A stretch of DNA of 64,000 nucleotides from positions 124,001-188,000 of the forward strand of contig NZ_JANIPJ010000012.1 of assembly GCF_024623455.1 (NCBI RefSeq), read 5' to 3'. The notes under the pieces are model-generated. The model was not told the origin of the DNA, did not search any database, and saw only the letters and a list, made by a program, of their open reading frames with translations. Shown piece after piece: positions 60,341 through 64,000 of the stretch. Each line of letters begins with the position of its first letter. Position 1 is the first letter of the stretch. The translations under genes were made by a program, and so were the position numbers. This DNA comes from Paenibacillus soyae. Its GTDB lineage: Bacteria; Bacillota; Bacilli; Paenibacillales; Paenibacillaceae.

Positions 60341-62038
60341 CTATTTCATTGTGGAAGCTTTGGCTTCATAAGCCTGCTGGTAAATTTCCAGATAACGCTT
60401 CAGATTCATCTGTTCCAGACTCTTGAGGTAATCGTCCCAATCCTTGGTCAAGTCCTTATCGCCGGTAATGAACCGCGCCAGCGATTCGTCAACGTAGTCA
60501 TTAATCGTCTTCTGCAGATCCGCCAGCTCCGCCGACTGCTCGCTCGTAAAGAACAGATTCGGCAGCACCATGTCCCCGCTTGCCCGATAAGGCTCGTAAT
60601 TCTCTTTCGTTTCCTTGAACAGCATCGGCTCCAGCGATTGCTCCGGATTGTTCACTTCACCCAGCCGCATATCGTTCGAACGATAGGACGGACCGGTCTG
60701 CGCCCATGAGTCGTTCTGGATCTGCCCGTCCGGCAGCAGCCGTTTCCATACGGCCGGCTTCCCGTTAATGCCGATCTCGCCGTCCTTCGCCCACGTCCAC
60801 TGCTTCTCCGGGATACCGACGACGGAACGGAGCGTCATCTCCAGGTCGTACAGCGCGTCGGCCAGACGGAAGGCGGCCTCCGGATTTTTGGCCGCTTTCG
60901 TAATAACGAAGTTGCCTCCGTTCGGATGATAGGTGCCGACCGGCGCGACTTGTAGCCCGCCTGATCCCTTGAGCGGCGCCAGCGTCGTGTATTCCTTCCA
61001 TCTGCCGCTCGCGCCGTTGTCTTGCGTCAGCTCGCCCATATAACCGGCTCCCGATGCCCCAAGAATCGGCACGTCCGGATTCTCGCCGAGCTGCCTGAGC
61101 TGGGCGCCGTCCTGCGTCAACGCCTGCGGATCGAGCAGCTCTTCCTCATACAGCTTGTGCAGGTAAGCAAGCCCTTCCTTCCACTCCGGCTTATCGAACG
61201 GCACGTCTGCTTTGCCCCCGTTCAGATAGACGTAGTTGGCGGGGTTGTAGATAAACGCGTTCATCAAAAACTTGTCGACCCGGGTTTCCCAGCCCTTCGG
61301 TCCTCCGGAGAGCGGGATTTCGTCCGCTTTGCCGTTCTTGTTCGGATCCCGCGTCTTGAACGCCTTCAGCATCTCGTAAAACTCGTCGGTCGTGGTCGGC
61401 TTGGCGATGCCGAGCTCATCCAGCCAAGGCTGGTACACCCACATCTTCTGTATCATCGAGCAGTGATAGCAGTCATTCGGGCTTGGCAGGGCATAGATGT
61501 TGCCGTCCGGCGTCGTTATCGCTTCCTTGATGAGCGGATTCTCTTCGAATATCCGTTTCGTTTCTTTGCCGTATTTGTCAATGAGGTCGTTAAGCGGGAT
61601 GATAATGCCTTGGCTGCCGTAGACCATTTGCTGCGCGTTGGATACCCACATGCTCATAATGACATCCGGCAGATCGCCTCCGGCAAGAACCAGATTCAGC
61701 TTCTCGGCCGCCGCGCTGCTCGGCACGATGTCCCATTCAATATGGATGTTCGTCTTCTCCTCTAAATATTGGGTAAAGGCATTGGTCGCGAAATTTTCCA
61801 CGGCGCCATTCTCCATCGCCATGATGCGAATCGTCGTTTTCTCTTTGGTAATCGGGAATTCGCCGGCAGGAGACACTTTCTCCTCCGCAACAGGCGCCGG
61901 TTCCGCTGTGGCCTGGTTATTGCCTCCTTCTCCGCTGGCGGCCGTCGGATTCGGATTCCCTTCGTTTTTCGCGCAGCCCGCCAGAATGATCATCAGACTG
62001 ATGAAGATTAGCAGCCCTGCTCGCATTCTCTTTTTCAT
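60341..62038 (-). CDS. Sugar ABC transporter substrate-binding lipoprotein
   Basis: 565 residues; lipobox ILAGC with Cys 22, then a long Gly/Thr/Ala linker. The mature part has VENFATNAFTQYLEEKTNIH, the hinge text WDIVPSSAAAEKLNLVLAGG, LPDVIMSMWVSNAQQMVYGS and FYEMLKAFKTRDPNKNGKAD, which is the LplA/YtcQ signature. It belongs to the third importer, with the permeases at 62074-63940. The linked GHL6 enzyme suggests a substrate different from the other two systems. Confidence 0.95.
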   Translation of the reverse strand: MKKRMRAGLLIFISLMIILAGCAKNEGNPNPTAASGEGGNNQATAEPAPVAEEKVSPAGEFPITKEKTTIRIMAMENGAVENFATNAFTQYLEEKTNIHIEWDIVPSSAAAEKLNLVLAGGDLPDVIMSMWVSNAQQMVYGSQGIIIPLNDLIDKYGKETKRIFEENPLIKEAITTPDGNIYALPSPNDCYHCSMIQKMWVYQPWLDELGIAKPTTTDEFYEMLKAFKTRDPNKNGKADEIPLSGGPKGWETRVDKFLMNAFIYNPANYVYLNGGKADVPFDKPEWKEGLAYLHKLYEEELLDPQALTQDGAQLRQLGENPDVPILGASGAGYMGELTQDNGASGRWKEYTTLAPLKGSGGLQVAPVGTYHPNGGNFVITKAAKNPEAAFRLADALYDLEMTLRSVVGIPEKQWTWAKDGEIGINGKPAVWKRLLPDGQIQNDSWAQTGPSYRSNDMRLGEVNNPEQSLEPMLFKETKENYEPYRASGDMVLPNLFFTSEQSAELADLQKTINDYVDESLARFITGDKDLTKDWDDYLKSLEQMNLKRYLEIYQQAYEAKASTMK

Positions 62039-62073
62039 GCTTGAACCCTCCTTGTTTACGTTCGCAGTCCATA

Positions 62074-62970
62074 TTAACCTTTCAACGACCCAATCATGAC
62101 GCCTTTAATGAAGTGCTTTTGCGCGAACGGGAATACCAGCATCAGCGGCAGGGTTGCCACTACGATGAGCGAGTATTTCAGCAGCTCGCTTAGCGCTTGC
62201 CGGCGGGACAGCTCCGTCACGTCGGCTATCATGAGAGGACTGATTTGATTTTGGATCAAAATTTCTCGCAGCACGATTTGCAGCGGATACAGCTCGCGGT
62301 CATGCAGGAATAGCAACGCGGTGAAATATTGGTTCCAGTGGGCCACTCCGTAGAATAAAGCGATCACCGCGATAATCGGCCCGGACAGCGGAAGGACGAT
62401 CTTCCATAAGAAAGAGAAGTCGGTGCATCCGTCGAGCTGGGCGGCCTCGAGCAGCTCCTCCGGAATCGTCGTCTGGAAATACGTTCGTGTCACAATCATA
62501 TTCCATACCCCAAGCGCCCCCGGAATAATGATGGCCCACACGGTATTGAGCATCCCGAGCTCCTTCACGAGCAGATAGCTGGGGATCAACCCTCCGGAGA
62601 ACAGCATCGTGAACAAAAACAGAAACAGGAGGAGCTGCCTGCCGTAAAAATCCCGTCTCGCGAGCGGATAGGCCGCCAGAATCGTCACGACGATGTTCAC
62701 CGCCGTCCCCGCGACCGTATAAACAATCGAATTCAAGAAGCTTCTGCCGATCAAGTTATGCTTCCATACGGCTTCATAGCCGTCGAGCGTAGGATTTACG
62801 GGCAGCAGCCACACTTTGCCGGACATGACGGCCAGCGGATCGCTGAAGGAAGCGCTTACGATAAAAACGAGCGGATAGAGCACGACGAGCAGAAAGATGG
62901 AGAGAAGCAACATATTGATTCCGCTAACCAGCTTATCTCCCCGCGACTCCGCCAGCGTATAGGGCCTCAT
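62074..62970 (-). CDS. ABC transporter permease (YtcP/LplC type)
   Basis: 298 residues, six membrane segments beginning GINMLLLSIFLLVVLYPLVF. Contact loop IPEELLEAAQLDGCTDFSFL and family end PFAQKHFIKGVMIGSLKG. It starts 16 bases after the LplB-type gene, with GGAGGG before ATG. Confidence 0.95.
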   Translation of the reverse strand: MRPYTLAESRGDKLVSGINMLLLSIFLLVVLYPLVFIVSASFSDPLAVMSGKVWLLPVNPTLDGYEAVWKHNLIGRSFLNSIVYTVAGTAVNIVVTILAAYPLARRDFYGRQLLLFLFLFTMLFSGGLIPSYLLVKELGMLNTVWAIIIPGALGVWNMIVTRTYFQTTIPEELLEAAQLDGCTDFSFLWKIVLPLSGPIIAVIALFYGVAHWNQYFTALLFLHDRELYPLQIVLREILIQNQISPLMIADVTELSRRQALSELLKYSLIVVATLPLMLVFPFAQKHFIKGVMIGSLKG

Positions 62971-62986
62971 TGGTCTTCCCTCCCTC

Positions 62987-63940
62987 CTACCATAGACTAG
63001 ACTGGCCGGCTCGCCGGGCGATCTTGTTCACCGCGACCAACAGGATAAGGCCGATAATCGATTTAAACAGTCCGATTGCCGTTGAATACGAGTAATTCAC
63101 CACTTGGGAGGTGAAAGCAACCTTGTACACATACGAATCGATCACTTCGGAGGTGCTCAAATTGAGGGGGTTCTGCATCAGCAGCACCTTCTCGAAGCCG
63201 CTGTCCAGTATGGTCCCCGTATTCAAGATCAACAGAATCACGGCGACGGGCATGATGCCGGGCAGATCGATATGCCACATGCGCCGCAGCTTGGATGCGC
63301 CGTCGACGACAGCCGCCTCGTGCAGCACCGGATCGACGCTCGCCAGCGCGGCCATGTAGATAATGCAGTTGAAGCCTACGGTTTGCCAGATGCCCGACCA
63401 GACGAAGATCGATTTGAAATACGATGGATCGTTCATGAAGCCGACCGCCTCGAAGCCAAACAACCGAATAAGGTTGTTCACGAGCCCATGGCGCGGCTCC
63501 AGCATCTCCAGAATGATGCCGACCATGACGACGATGGAAATGAAATAAGGAGCGTAGCTCACCATTTGAACCGTGTTCTTAAACAGCCGGTTCTTCACGT
63601 CATTCAAGCTCAAGGCGAGCAGAATCGGGAACGGAAATCCGGCAGCGAGCGAATACAGGCTGAGAATAAGCGTGTTGCTCAGGATGCGGCCGAATTCGTA
63701 AGAACGGAAAAATCTTTCAAAGTGCTCCAAGCCGACCCACTCGCTGCCCAGAATACCCGTCGAAGCCGTATAGTTTTTGAAAGCGATGACAATTCCGTAC
63801 ATAGGCACATATTTGAACAGAAGCAGGTAGAACAACGGAAGGGCGATTAAGGCGTACAACCGCCATCCTCGTTTCATTTTCCGCCAGGCAGACGTTTTTT
63901 TCGCTGCCGGCGCGGCCGGGGTCCTGACGGATGCTCGCAT
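62987..63940 (-). CDS. ABC transporter permease (LplB type)
   Basis: 317 residues from ATG 63940; a GTG at 63955 directly abuts GGGAGG. Basic N-terminus, then RLYALIALPLFYLLLFKYVP, six helices, contact region VLHEAAVVDGASKLRRMWHI and the end STAIGLFKSIIGLILLVAVN. First gene of the third importer operon; a cre-like sequence at 63971-63984 lies upstream and its promoter is probably at or beyond the window edge. Confidence 0.93.
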   Translation of the reverse strand: MRASVRTPAAPAAKKTSAWRKMKRGWRLYALIALPLFYLLLFKYVPMYGIVIAFKNYTASTGILGSEWVGLEHFERFFRSYEFGRILSNTLILSLYSLAAGFPFPILLALSLNDVKNRLFKNTVQMVSYAPYFISIVVMVGIILEMLEPRHGLVNNLIRLFGFEAVGFMNDPSYFKSIFVWSGIWQTVGFNCIIYMAALASVDPVLHEAAVVDGASKLRRMWHIDLPGIMPVAVILLILNTGTILDSGFEKVLLMQNPLNLSTSEVIDSYVYKVAFTSQVVNYSYSTAIGLFKSIIGLILLVAVNKIARRAGQSSLW

Positions 63941-63970
63941 ATCCCGTTCGTACACCTCCCTTGCAAGGAA

Positions 63971-63984
63971 TGGAATCGTTTTCT
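63971..63984. promoter_or_regulatory. cre-like site upstream of the third importer operon
   Basis: TGGAATCGTTTTCT agrees with TGNAANCGNWWNCA at all fixed positions but the last. Confidence 0.45.
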
Positions 63985-64000
63985 GCAGAAAACTGTAGCT

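Noticed and set aside
1..64000. CRISPR arrays, tRNA or rRNA genes, insertion sequences, prophage genes
   Set aside because: No regular repeats, cloverleaf sequences, transposase frames or terminal repeats were seen on reading both strands.

Overview
The window looks like chromosomal DNA from a Paenibacillaceae bacterium (Paenibacillus or Cohnella type). The evidence is the moderately high GC content, strong AGGAGG-type ribosome binding sites, sigma-A promoters, sugar transporters of the LplA/LplB/YtcP type without their own ATPase, YesM/YesN two-component pairs, an S-layer-anchored protein and a YesU homologue. Nearly everything is on the minus strand; only an isochorismatase-like hydrolase and a LysR regulator are on the plus strand. 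I see no rRNA, tRNA, CRISPR array or insertion sequence.

Layout. 1-6.2 kb holds mixed housekeeping genes: the start of an AcoR-like GAF regulator, a secreted DUF5050-type protein, a frameshifted NADAR gene, a PadR/pentapeptide pair and a MarR/old-yellow-enzyme pair. 6.2-28.1 kb is a first sugar island. It has two Gfo/Idh dehydrogenase plus TIM-barrel isomerase pairs around an AraC regulator. Next comes a likely transcript of two permeases, a binding protein, a large secreted agarase-like GH, an unassigned 577-residue protein and a GH105-like hydrolase. A YesM/YesN two-component system and a GH3 enzyme with an internal fascin-like segment complete it. 28.2-41.8 kb is ordinary and accessory: a protein with an eCIS-type leader motif, a hydrolase, a ferredoxin-reductase-like protein, an ArsR/SRPBCC/UvrA-like cluster, tag under a probable LexA box, a MetE-like methyltransferase, two decayed genes, a leaderless parvulin, DsrE, PNPOx, DJ-1 and LysR genes.

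41.9-55.7 kb is a clear rhamnogalacturonan-I island: two permeases, a binding protein, a cytoplasmic FG-GAP protein, YesU (DUF1961), a PL26 exo-lyase and a PL11 lyase. A membrane-bound AraC regulator and a rhamnogalacturonan acetylesterase of the YesT/RhgT type lie beside it. The set fits import of pectin oligosaccharides followed by breakdown inside the cell, and a consensus-perfect CcpA (cre) site sits in its promoter. 55.9-64 kb holds an SLH/Ig-like surface protein and a third sugar importer linked to a GHL6-type glycosidase; its promoter is probably at the right edge.

Recurring features. Each of the three binding-protein genes is followed by a stem-loop without a U-tract before the downstream enzyme gene. 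There are three complete importer sets but no ATPase, so a shared MsmX-type ATPase encoded elsewhere is expected. The most unusual items are the orphan eCIS-leader protein, the GH3/fascin fusion, the 577-residue protein, the cytoplasmic FG-GAP protein and the AraC gene without a standard start codon.
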